Shown here: positions 1 to 9,100 of the stretch, piece by piece
Position numbering within the stretch: the first letter of the stretch is position 1
Layout of the letters: every line of letters starts with the position of its first letter
NCBI RefSeq assembly: GCF_042767895.1
Contig: NC_091567.1
Span: 27,044,556 to 27,057,055, forward strand
Reading direction: 5' to 3'
DNA: 12,500 nucleotides
Source of the DNA: Penaeus vannamei
Lineage: Eukaryota; Arthropoda; Malacostraca; Decapoda; Penaeidae
The notes under the pieces: generated by a model
Told to the model about the DNA's origin: nothing
Databases searched by the model: none
The model's input: the letters and a program-made list of their open reading frames with translations, nothing else
Program-made: the position numbers and the translations under genes

Positions 1-196
1 GGCCTTCGAATTTTCCCTCCAGTAGATAAGTTGGCAAACACGAATAAACTGTTTGACCCTGATTTTTATGTAGCAGTCGCAGCAGGGCGAGAGAAACTGG
101 CAGTCATAACATTTGGATTGAGGCAACGGCTGTGCGGGGAGAGGAAGAGCAGATCAGCTGGTTGCGGTTAGGTCACCAACCGAGCAATTCTTTTGT
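1..196. other. Unique sequence, no feature recognised
   Basis: Mixed-composition DNA with no long open frame of convincing composition, no RNA gene fold and no recognisable transposon end. An open frame starting in this stretch runs into the degenerate minisatellite that follows. Its predicted peptide is dominated by Phe, Cys and Ser from T-rich repeat DNA, so I do not call it a gene. Confidence 0.5.
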
Positions 197-660
197 TTTT
201 GGTGTCTCCGCTGCCATGAGTTGGTGTTTATTTTGTTTTAGTGTCCCCGCTACCATGAGCCGGTGTTTATTTTCTTTTTGCTATCCCTCTGCTATCACAA
301 GCCTGTGTGTTTTCTTATGTGTTGATGTTTTTTGTTACCTCGTGCCGGAATTTTGTTTTGATGTTTAATATATTATAAGTTTTCTTTGGTTCGATTCTTT
401 GTTTTGTTTTAGTTTGTTTTGATGCCTCTCCTGCCGCTAACCAGTTTTCGGTCTTGATGCCTTCCCTACTTCGAGCTAGAGATTCTATTTGTTTTGATGT
501 CTCTGCTACCATTTACTGGAGGTTTTTTGTTTCCATGCCATCGCTACCACAAGCTAAAATATACTTTTTCCAGTTTTCTTTCCTATCACTGGCTGGCATT
601 TTCTTTTGTTTTGTTGCCTCGGCTTACCCCCTTCGCAACCACGAGATGGAATTTTATAAC
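197..660. repeat. Degenerate minisatellite, unit about 39-60 bp
   Basis: Two neighbouring copies at 202-240 and 241-280 align at a 39-bp period with only a few differences; both carry CCGCTRCCATGAGY followed by GGTGTTTATTTT. More diverged copies of the same theme (a GCTACCA or GCTATCA core, an AGCTGG-like element, then a TTTTGTTTT stretch and GATGCC) can be followed near 289, 429, 461, 500, 540, 583 and 619. The last copies end with CAACCACGAGATGGAATTTT. Spacing varies from about 39 to 60 bp because of insertions in the T-rich linkers. Overlapping short open frames here are products of the T-rich linkers and are not supported as genes. The pattern indicates an old tandem array that has stopped being homogenised. 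Confidence 0.6.
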
Positions 661-880
661 ACCATCCGGCTTTTTTTCTTTCTTTTTTTTTAAATCTCTA
701 AACTACCTAGGATGGAGGATGGAAAAGCTCTGGGAGAAGGATAGAATTGGAAATGGGAATAATAACCGCAGGGGCAAAGCAGGTACTGGAAATGATAGAA
801 AGGCGAAACAGAAGTGAAGTACAACTCAATATTCTTGACATGACATTGCCACAGGAAGGACCAGAGCAGTGCCAAGGGAG
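661..880. other. T-rich then mixed sequence, no gene
   Basis: It begins with an interrupted T tract (about 669-691) and passes into ordinary mixed sequence that becomes progressively A/G rich. No conserved motif or RNA fold was seen. Confidence 0.45.
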
Positions 881-1061
881 GGAGGGGGTTAGGAAAGAGG
901 GAGGGAGGAAAGAGGGAGGGAAGAAGGGAAGAAAGAAAGAAAGACAGCTAATAGACGGCTAATATTTGTGTTGGGCTCGGATGGAAAGGGAGAGGGACAA
1001 GAGAAAGGGAGAAGGAGAAAAAAAGGAAAGGAAAAGGAAAAGGAAGAAGAATGATAAAGAT
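881..1061. repeat. Imperfect purine-rich (GGGA/GAAA) repeat
   Basis: Interrupted GGGAGG, GGGAAGAAGG and GAAAGAAAG strings occupy 881-947. After a short break, AGGAAAAGG-type strings continue to about 1055. It is a degenerate forerunner of the much purer polypurine block starting at 1186. Open frames crossing it encode only low-complexity Lys/Arg/Glu/Gly peptides. Confidence 0.65.
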
Positions 1062-1154
1062 AATGATCTTGCTTCTATTATTACTTTTAGTACTACTGGT
1101 TATGATAAAAGTAGACTAATGATAATGATGGCAATGAAAGAACGAGGAAAAATC

Positions 1155-1180
1155 GACAAGCAAAGAAAGAGAGCAAAAGG
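1155..1180 (+). repeat. Left copy of 26-bp direct repeat flanking polypurine block
   Basis: This 26-bp segment begins GACAAGCAAAGAAAG and ends GCAAAAGG. It recurs perfectly at 1622-1647, 467 bp downstream in the same orientation. Similarity continues beyond the perfect core: both copies are followed, after a 2-3 base difference, by AGCGAGAAGAAG. The bases just upstream also match apart from one change (TCGACAAG versus TTGACAAG). The pair brackets the GAA/GAAGGA tract. Confidence 0.85.
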
Positions 1181-1185
1181 TTAGC

Positions 1186-1618
1186 GAGAAGAAGGAGAAG
1201 AAGGAGAAGGAGAAGGAGAAGGAGAAGGAGAAGGAGAAGGAGAAGGAGAAGGAGAAGGAGAAGGAGAAGGAGAAGGAGAAGGAGAAGGAGAAGAAGAAGA
1301 AGAAGAAGAAGAAGAAGAAGAAGAAGAAGAAGAAGAAGAGAAGGAGAAGGAGAAGGAGAAGGAGAAGGAGAAGGAGAAGGAGAAGGAGAAGGAGAAGGAG
1401 AAGGAGAAGGAGAAGAAGGAAAAGGAGAAGGAGAAGGAGCAGAAGAATAAGAAAAGAGGAGAAGAAGAAGAAAGAAGAAGAAGAAGAAGAAGAAGAAGAA
1501 GAAGAAGAAGAAGAAGAAGAAGAAGAAAGAGAAAAAGAAGAGAAGAAAAAGAAAGAAAGAAAGAGAAAGAGTAAAAATAAGAAGTAGAAGCAGAAGTAGA
1601 AGCAGGAGCAGAAGAAGA
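1186..1618. repeat. Compound GAAGGA / GAA polypurine microsatellite
   Basis: 1186-1439 contains only purines (254 bp): a GAAGGA hexamer run, then a GAA run at about 1290-1337, then a second GAAGGA run. A second pure-purine block covers 1449-1571 and is mostly GAA. 1572-1618 is a degraded edge with AGAAGTAGAAGCAG variants. Long mirror-like polypurine tracts of this kind can form triplex (H-DNA) structures. Three overlapping minus-strand open frames through it encode only Ser/Pro, Phe/Ser or Leu runs and are repeat artefacts. Confidence 0.95.
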
Positions 1619-1621
1619 ATT

Positions 1622-1647
1622 GACAAGCAAAGAAAGAGAGCAAAAGG
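1622..1647 (+). repeat. Right copy of 26-bp direct repeat flanking polypurine block
   Basis: Perfect copy of 1155-1180, followed by GAGCGAGAAGAAG where the left copy has TTAGCGAGAAGAAG. Directly to its right the sequence changes to non-repetitive DNA. It marks the right edge of the purine block. Confidence 0.85.
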
Positions 1648-1670
1648 GAGCGAGAAGAAGACGGAATGAC

Positions 1671-1845
1671 CTCTCAATCATTTTTGCCAACATCATGTCC
1701 AGCTGTATCGCCTCGCACATGGTTTTGGCGTAAAAGGCAAAATCTAATAATGAAGCTCGTTGGTCGAAGCGCCCTGTGGGGTCCGCGCTCAAGTCCCCCT
1801 GGGGGCGTGTTGGGGTTTGCGTGGTCGTGCTGATTGGTTCTGTTT
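1671..1845 (-). other. Coding-like open stretch, possible exon remnant, unrecognised
   Basis: On the minus strand a stop-free frame runs from an upstream TAA near 1848 down into the purine block. Its first roughly 58 codons do not look like repeat. They have balanced composition and a segment LLDFAFYAKTMCEAI followed by QLDMMLAKMIERSF, which could be an amphipathic helix pair. There is no in-frame ATG at the beginning (a TTG lies at about 1792). An acceptor-like CCCCCAG ends near 1799 and a weak donor-like GAG|GTC lies at 1668-1673, which would frame an exon of about 128 nt. I do not recognise the family. It could be an exon, a pseudogene or transposon fragment, or chance. Reading further downstream enters the low-complexity repeat, so a normal protein cannot continue that way. 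Confidence 0.22.
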
Positions 1846-1878
1846 TCTTCGTTTATTTTCTTTCGTTTTTTTTCTAGA

Positions 1879-1928
1879 TAAGATTTAAGATATGATTTGA
1901 AGATTTTTTAAAGATAAGATTTAAGGAT
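1879..1928. repeat. Degenerate GATTTAA-type short tandem repeat
   Basis: Repeated AGATTTAAGAT and GATTTGAAGAT strings with irregular spacing. The motif resembles the cleaner 7-8 bp repeat at 3941-3985, which forms the tail of a SINE-like element. This stretch may be a decayed tail of a related insertion, but no SINE body is visible beside it. Confidence 0.5.
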
Positions 1929-2035
1929 GGAAGTTTGGGTCGAAGTAAAATTTTGATGGCGTCGGGTGTTGGCTGGGAGGGCAGTGTGGTCGATCTGATA
2001 TTCTGTCGCACGCATAAACAGATGAGATACATACC

Positions 2036-2632
<597 letters not shown>

Positions 2633-3291
2633 TTGCATTTACCATGTTTTTTTCTGAGGACGAATATAATGTTTCTCCTTGAAAATGTATGATAATTTAT
2701 ATATTTATACAATTTATACACAGAAACACACACACAAACAAACAAACGCCCACGCGCATGTTTACATAAATATATGTATATCCTTGCATTTATGTGAATG
2801 ATGCAACGGAGCCTTTTATTCGCCGTTTTTTTCGTCGACAAAATGCACTTGAAATGAAGAGTGAGTGATTACGTCATGCATTCTCCTTTCGTCCTGCAAT
2901 AGGCTTCTAAGCGGCAAATTAAGGGGAGTTTATAGGCCCCTTGTTGTTGCCGGTGCATTGTGACTGTTGTTTATTTGTTCATTTGTTGGTATTTCAGATG
3001 CGAATGCGTTAGTTTTATAAGCAGGGTAGCTATTCTAAACACGGAGCTGTTATTGGCTATACTGGTGCTTTTAGTATGTCAACATTCGCATAGCCTTATT
3101 ACATTGCAAAGATTATTGTGATATATTTTTGCGATATAATTACCAGCTCTGTAAGGGAGACGCCCACCGCCCGCCATTTCCAAACGCTTATGATCAGCAT
3201 TAGCGTAATCACTCTTGTTGATATTGTTGCTAATCTGTAACCTTGCCCGTGGAGCGAGGTTGTGGCGTCACAGCTGTGAGAATGCGTGACG
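2633..3291. other. Largely unique non-coding DNA
   Basis: No convincing coding frame or RNA gene. Small features visible: an AC/AAAC remnant at about 2720-2750, a CRE-like TTACGTCA at 2869-2876, an acceptor-like pyrimidine stretch ending TATTTCAG near 2997, and the palindrome CACAGCTGTG at about 3269-3278, followed by a second CRE-like TGACGTGG. None is backed by a nearby gene, so they are recorded only as motifs. Confidence 0.5.
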
Positions 3292-3940
3292 TGGAGGGGA
3301 GGAGGGGAGGGGTTAGAATGGGGAGAGAGGGTAGAGGAGGGAGGGAGGGCAGAAAAGGAAGAAAGGGGAAGGAAAGAGAAGGGGAGGGGAGTGTAGGGAA
3401 GGGAAGGAAAGGAAGCGAAGGGAAGAGGGAAAGATAAGAGAGGAGGAAGGGAGGATTGAGAGAATAATAGTTGGAGTGTAAATAGGGGAAGGGAGAGAAG
3501 TGGAGAGTAAGATCGAGTGGAGGAGGGGAGGGTAAAGGGGAGAGGAAGGGAGGGAGGAAAGGGAAAGATACACAGGAGGAGAAGGGGGTAGAGACAGAGC
3601 GAGTAGGAAAGGGTAGATAGTGAGCGTGTAAAGAGGAGAAAGGAGAGAAAGACAGAGAGAAGGAGGGAGGGGAGGGTAGAGGTAAAGGGATCGAGGAAAG
3701 GGAAGAAAGAAGGAGAAATGGAGAGGGTAGAGAAGAGAAGACTAGGAAAGGGTAGAGAATAGGAGTGTAAAGGTAGGGAAGGGGAGGAAAAGATAGAGAA
3801 GAGGAGAGGGTAGGGTAAAGGAGGGAGGAAGAGAGGGAAGGAAGGAGGGAGGAGGGATGAAGGGGTTAGGAAAGAGGGAAGGAGGGGGAGGAAAGTGGGA
3901 AGGGGGAAGGAGGGAGAGAAAGAAAGAAAGGAAGGAAGAA
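3292..3940. repeat. Long imperfect GGA/GAAA purine-rich region
   Basis: About 650 bp of strongly purine-biased plus strand with scattered T and rare C. It contains diverged longer-period similarity: AGGAAAGGGTAGA followed by GTGTAAAG occurs near 3605-3635 and again, as AGGAAAGGGTAGA then GTGTAAAG, near 3745-3772, about 140 bp apart. The 3' part becomes GAAAGAAAGGAAGGAAG. The open frames here give Gly/Arg/Glu or Ser/Pro/Leu low-complexity peptides and are not genes. Confidence 0.85.
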
Positions 3941-3985
3941 AGATTTAAGATTTTAAGATTTTAAGATTTAAGATTTAAGATTTAG
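3941..3985 (-). repeat. 7-8 bp tandem repeat, probable SINE tail
   Basis: Read on the minus strand it is a run of CTTAAAT and CTTAAAAT units. It lies exactly at the 3' end of the minus-strand SINE-like element. Short tandem tails are usual at the 3' end of LINE-mobilised SINEs, so the position supports assigning it to that insertion. Confidence 0.65.
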
Positions 3986-4407
<422 letters not shown>

Positions 4408-4414
4408 AGAAACG

Positions 4415-4430
4415 TATATATATATATATA
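4415..4430. repeat. Short (TA)n tract
   Basis: Sixteen bases of alternating TA, followed by a further short GAGAGAGAG run. It is part of the right edge of the GA microsatellite. Confidence 0.85.
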
Positions 4431-4440
4431 GAGAGAGAGG

Positions 4441-4690
4441 AGTCAGTCAGTTAGGGCACAGGATGGTAGAGGAGGGCGAGTAGTGTACCTAATGCGTCCT
4501 TTTCACGCCAAAGTCAACCGTATGTTTGTTTATGTTTAGTAGGGTGGGACCACAAACAACAAACACCTATATACACAAACATTTACGTGTGCTTGGTGGG
4601 CGGGGGAAGGGTGGGTTTGGGGGAATTTTGTTTGTGATACATACCTGTGGGGGGAAGCCGGCCAAAGTGTTTAAACTGTCTCTGTATACC
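4441..4690. other. Unique spacer between GA and CT tracts
   Basis: Mixed-composition DNA with a G-rich patch around 4596-4625 and GGGGGGAAGCC near 4650. No gene or transposon end recognised. It would be the loop if the flanking GA and CT tracts pair. Confidence 0.45.
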
Positions 4691-4990
<300 letters not shown>

Positions 4991-5189
4991 TCCCCCCACA
5001 AACACACTTCCCACTCATTACCTCATGTTCCGGTAGCATGGTATTTTCCCCAATATCAGTACGTACAATATCTTTCGGTAATTGTTTGCTTGTTTTGGGA
5101 TTTTTAAGATCTTGTAAATCAGGAGGCTTTGTGTTGTGATTTCTCTTTTGTTCATATATATTTTTACATCTGCTTTAATGTTTTGTGAT
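4991..5189. other. Unique AT-rich sequence, nothing recognised
   Basis: Ordinary AT-rich DNA with TATATATTTTT strings. No gene, RNA or mobile-element end was seen. Confidence 0.45.
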
Positions 5190-5330
5190 ATATATTAATG
5201 TCACTGATTGATACTTCAAGGGGCCATCCTAGGGAGTTGTGGAGGGTTCAGCCACACCGCATACAGCTATATTTTGTATTTGTGTTGATATGTTATGTGT
5301 GGCTAAATAAACTGAATCTCTCTCTCTCTC
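5190..5330 (+). mobile_element. Possible retroelement or transcript 3' end with AATAAA, running into (TC)n
   Basis: A non-repetitive stretch with the segments GGGGCCATCCTAGGGAG and GGAGGGTTCAGCCACACC leads to a T-rich region and then GGCTAAATAAACTGAA. It is followed immediately by a pure TC run (about 5316-5330). AATAAA at 5306-5311 directly before a simple repeat is a pattern seen at 3' ends of non-LTR retroelements that end in microsatellite-like tails. It would also fit a polyadenylation signal. No reverse transcriptase or endonuclease sequence is present in the window, so at most this is a 5'-truncated copy. The family is not identified. Confidence 0.35.
5306..5311 (+). promoter_or_regulatory. 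AATAAA polyadenylation-signal hexamer
   Basis: Canonical hexamer. Its relevance depends on whether the upstream 5190-5305 sequence is a retroelement 3' end or a transcript end. The hexamer is common by chance in AT-rich DNA. Confidence 0.25.
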
Positions 5331-5405
5331 TTCTCTTCTTTTCTCCCCTCTCCTTCCTTTCACCCCTCCCTTTCCTTCTCTCCCTTTACCTCCCTCTCTT
5401 CCTCA
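5316..5405. repeat. CT-rich low-complexity tract
   Basis: A pure TC run to 5330, then an interrupted CTTCTCCCCTC-type pyrimidine region. It is the apparent tail of the element ending at 5315 and also a long polypyrimidine stretch upstream of the acceptor at 5485. Confidence 0.85.
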
Positions 5406-5485
5406 CGATCATTTTATTTTTCCACGTATCTCGATCCCATTTCATTGGCGATGTATTAATGCCAACCTTATTTTCCCTTCGCCAG

Positions 5486-5528
5486 GTAAGCTCTTCGTTT
5501 GGTGTGGCGTTACGACAACTTCGCGCAG
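5486..5528 (+). other. Candidate 43-nt micro-exon with splice signals
   Basis: A branch-point-like TATTAAT lies at 5454-5460. A pyrimidine-rich acceptor CCCTTCGCCAG follows, ending at 5485, about 25 nt further on. The 43 nt after it are open in two frames. In one they read VSSSFGVALRQLRA. They end in CGCAG followed by GTAAGT at 5529-5534, a perfect donor. The same frame stays open through 5677, giving a segment with GDDFEMASDFGNF, so the exon could be longer if the donor is unused. The acceptor is itself followed by GTAAGC, so 5483-5491 could alternatively be a donor. No flanking exon is recognisable in the window, and I know of no family match. Confidence 0.2.
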
Positions 5529-5677
5529 GTAAGTCTCCCTTTCCCACGGACTTTGGAGACGACTTCGAAATGGCTAGCGACTTCGGGAACTTCGCAATAT
5601 ACGGTCTTTGTGTCAGGGATTTCGTGGGTCGAAGTCAGAGTCAGATGATGTTAGAGAGAAAAGGAATAATTGGTTAA

Positions 5678-5895
5678 ACATCCGGGGCTCTGGTTGGGCG
5701 AGTGGTCTCAGGGGATTACTGGCATGAGCAGAGGATGATAATGCTGTGATGACTGATGCTCGTTTGATGAGGCTATTTTTTGTTATTTGTGTTTTTTAAA
5801 TTGATTTGTCCATTTATGTATATTTTTGTGTATTTGGTTATTTTTATATTTCTGGTTTATTTTATTAATTACACATCTCTGTGTTTAAACTAATT
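5678..5895. other. AT-rich unique sequence, nothing recognised
   Basis: Mixed then AT-rich DNA with TTATTTGTG and TATTTTTGTG strings. No gene or element was found. Confidence 0.45.
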
Positions 5896-6120
5896 GATTA
5901 ATGTTACTACTACTGCAACGACAACTACTACTTCCATTAATGAAATTATTAATGGTAATAGTGATTCTAGCAATAGTAAAGATAATAGTAGTAGTAAACA
6001 TGATAGTAATAGCAATAAAGATGATAATTATAATCAGAATGATAAATATATAGTTGTTGATGTTATGTTTGTTGTTATTGTTATTCTCATTTTATTGATA
6101 TTGTTGTAACTGTAGTAGTT
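5896..6120. repeat. Degenerate trinucleotide (ACT/AAT/AGT, then GTT/ATT) repeat
   Basis: A three-base periodicity with ACTACTACT, ACAACTACTAC, AATAGTAAAGATAATAGTAG and similar strings runs to about 6040. It then turns to the complementary flavour GTTGTTGATGTT and GTTATTGTTATTC up to about 6110. The change from R-rich to Y-rich triplets makes it a loose inverted pair. The open frame through it encodes an Asn/Ser/Asp/Thr-rich peptide with a hydrophobic Val/Ile end. That is what such triplets give by chance, so I do not call a gene. Confidence 0.75.
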
Positions 6121-6137
6121 TTCATTGTTTTGAGTAA

Positions 6138-6180
6138 TGATGGTTTAGTATTTCTTTTTTCGAATATATTTTTTTTTTGT
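6138..6180 (+). repeat. Diverged edge unit of the 36-bp satellite
   Basis: TGATGGTTTAG, then a T-run, CGAATAT and a longer T-run leading to GTAACC, resembles the unit order TGATTGTT, CTTTTATAGATAT, T-run, GTAACC, but with insertions (43 bp instead of 36). A strongly diverged terminal unit is normal at the edge of a homogenised array. It fixes the left boundary. Confidence 0.5.
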
Positions 6181-9100
6181 AACCAGCGTGATTGTTCTTT
6201 TATAGATATTTTTTGCAACCAGCGTGATTGTTCTTTTATAGATATTTTTTGCAACCAGCGTGATTGTTCTTTTATAGATATTTTTTGTAACCAGCGTGAT
6301 TGTTATTTTATAGATATTTTTTGCAACCAGCGTGATTGTTCTTTTATAGATATTTTTTGCAACCAGCGTGATTGTTATTTTATAGATATTTTTTGCAACC
6401 AGCGTGATTGTTATTTTATAGATATTTTTTGTAACCAGCGTGATTGTTCTTTTATAGATATTTTTTGCAACCAGCGTGATTGTTCTTTTATAGATATTTT
6501 TTGTAACCAGCGTGATTGTTCTTTTATAGATATTTTTTGCAACCAGCGTGATTGTTATTTTATAGATATTTTTTGTAACCAGCGTGATTGTTATTTTATA
6601 GATATTTTTTGCAACCAGCGTGATTGTTATTTTATAGATATTTTTTGCAACCAGCGTGATTGTTATTTTATAGATATTTTTTGTAACCAGCGTGATTGTT
6701 CTTTTATAGATATTTTTTGCAACCAGCGTGATTGTTATTTTATAGATATTTTTTGCAACCAGCGTGATTGTTCTTTTATAGATATTTTTTGCAACCAGCG
6801 TGATTGTTCTTTTATAGATATTTTTTGCAACCAGCGTGATTGTTCTTTTATAGATATTTTTTGCAACCAGCGTGATTGTTCTTTTATAGATATTTTTTGT
6901 AACCAGCGTGATTGTTATTTTATAGATATTTTTTGTAACCAGCGTGATTGTTATTTTATAGATATTTTTTGCAACCAGCGTGATTGTTATTTTATAGATA
7001 TTTTTTGCAACCAGCGTGATTGTTCTTTTATAGATATTTTTTGCAACCAGCGTGATTGTTCTTTTATAGATATTTTTTGCAACCAGCGTGATTGTTATTT
7101 TATAGATATTTTTTGTAACCAGCGTGATTGTTCTTTTATAGATATTTTTTGCAACCAGCGTGATTGTTCTTTTATAGATATTTTTTGCAACCAGCGTGAT
7201 TGTTATTTTATAGATATTTTTTGCAACCAGCGTGATTGTTATTTTATAGATATTTTTTGCAACCAGCGTGATTGTTATTTTATAGATATTTTTTGCAACC
7301 AGCGTGATTGTTATTTTATAGATATTTTTTGCAACCAGCGTGATTGTTATTTTATAGATATTTTTTGCAACCAGCGTGATTGTTATTTTATAGATATTTT
7401 TTGCAACCAGCGTGATTGTTATTTTATAGATATTTTTTGCAACCAGCGTGATTGTTATTTTATAGATATTTTTTGCAACCAGCGTGATTGTTCTTTTATA
7501 GATATTTTTTGCAACCAGCGTGATTGTTATTTTATAGATATTTTTTGCAACCAGCGTGATTGTTATTTTATAGATATTTTTTGCAACCAGCGTGATTGTT
7601 CTTTTATAGATATTTTTTGCAACCAGCGTGATTGTTATTTTATAGATATTTTTTGCAACCAGCGTGATTGTTCTTTTATAGATATTTTTTGCAACCAGCG
7701 TGATTGTTCTTTTATAGATATTTTTTGCAACCAGCGTGATTGTTCTTTTATAGATATTTTTTGCAACCAGCGTGATTGTTCTTTTATAGATATTTTTTGC
7801 AACCAGCGTGATTGTTATTTTATAGATATTTTTTGCAACCAGCGTGATTGTTCTTTTATAGATATTTTTTGCAACCAGCGTGATTGTTATTTTATAGATA
7901 TTTTTTGCAACCAGCGTGATTGTTATTTTATAGATATTTTTTGCAACCAGCGTGATTGTTATTTTATAGATATTTTTTGCAACCAGCGTGATTGTTCTTT
8001 TATAGATATTTTTTGTAACCAGCGTGATTGTTATTTTATAGATATTTTTTGTAACCAGCGTGATTGTTCTTTTATAGATATTTTTTGTAACCAGCGTGAT
8101 TGTTCTTTTATAGATATTTTTTGTAACCAGCGTGATTGTTATTTTATAGATATTTTTTGTAACCAGCGTGATTGTTCTTTTATAGATATTTTTTGCAACC
8201 AGCGTGAGTGTTCTTTTATAGATATTTTTGTAACCAGCGTGATTGTTCTTTTATAGATATTTTTTGTAACCAGCGTGATTGTTCATTTATAGATATTTTT
8301 TGCAACCAGCGTGATTGTTATTTTATAGATATTTTTTGTAACCAGCGTGATTGTTCTTTTATAGATATTTTTTGCAACCAGCGTGAGTGTTCTTTTATAG
8401 ATATTTTTGTAACCAGCGTGATTGTTCTTTTATAGATATTTTTGTAACCAGCGTGATTGTTATTTTATAGATATTTTTTGTAACCAGCGGGATTGTTATT
8501 TTATAGATATTTTTTGTAACCAGCGTGATTGTTCTTTTATAGATATTTTTTGTAACCAGCGGGATTGTTCATTTATAGATATTTTTTGTAACCAGCGTGA
8601 TTGTTCTTTTATAGATATTTTTTGTAACCAGCGGGATTGTTCATTTATAGATATTTTTTGCAACCAGCGTGATTGTTCTTTTATAGATATTTTTTGCAAC
8701 CAGCGTGATTGTTCTTTTATAGATATTTTTTGCAACCAGCGTGATTGTTCTTTTATAGATATTTTTTGCAACCAGCGTGATTGTTCTTTTATAGATATTT
8801 TTTGCAACCAGCGTGATTGTTCTTTTATAGATATTTTTTGCAACCAGCGTGATTGTTCTTTTATAGATATTTTTTGTAACCAGCGGGATTGTTCATTTAT
8901 AGATATTTTTTGTAACCAGCGTGATTGTTCTTTTATAGATATTTTTTGCAACCAGCGTGATTGTTCTTTTATAGATATTTTTTGTAACCAGCGTGATTGT
9001 TCTTTTATAGATATTTTTTGTAACCAGCGTGATTGTTCTTTTATAGATATTTTTTGCACCCAGCGTGATTGTTATTTTATAGATATTTTTTGTAACCAGC

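Noticed and set aside
132..817. Cys/Phe-rich short open frames in the first 800 bp
   Set aside because: They overlap in different frames over T-rich minisatellite DNA, with no conserved pattern or coding-like composition.
1093..1792. Long minus-strand frames of Ser/Pro, Phe/Ser or Leu runs
   Set aside because: They are translations of GAA/GAAGGA repeats in three frames. Only the non-repeat portion at 1671-1845 was kept, as a tentative exon remnant.
5894..6109. Asn/Ser/Asp-rich 71-codon frame with a hydrophobic C-terminus
   Set aside because: Explained by degenerate AAT/AGT/GAT triplets switching to GTT/ATT triplets. No start context or homology signal.
6130..8256. A 708-codon open frame encoding FCNQRDC(S/Y)FIDI repeats
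   Set aside because: It starts at a TTG outside the array, contains no ATG, is purely the 36-bp unit read in triplets, and ends at a frameshifted unit. No signal peptide, domain or non-repeat coding part is attached. Kept as a finding, not as a gene.
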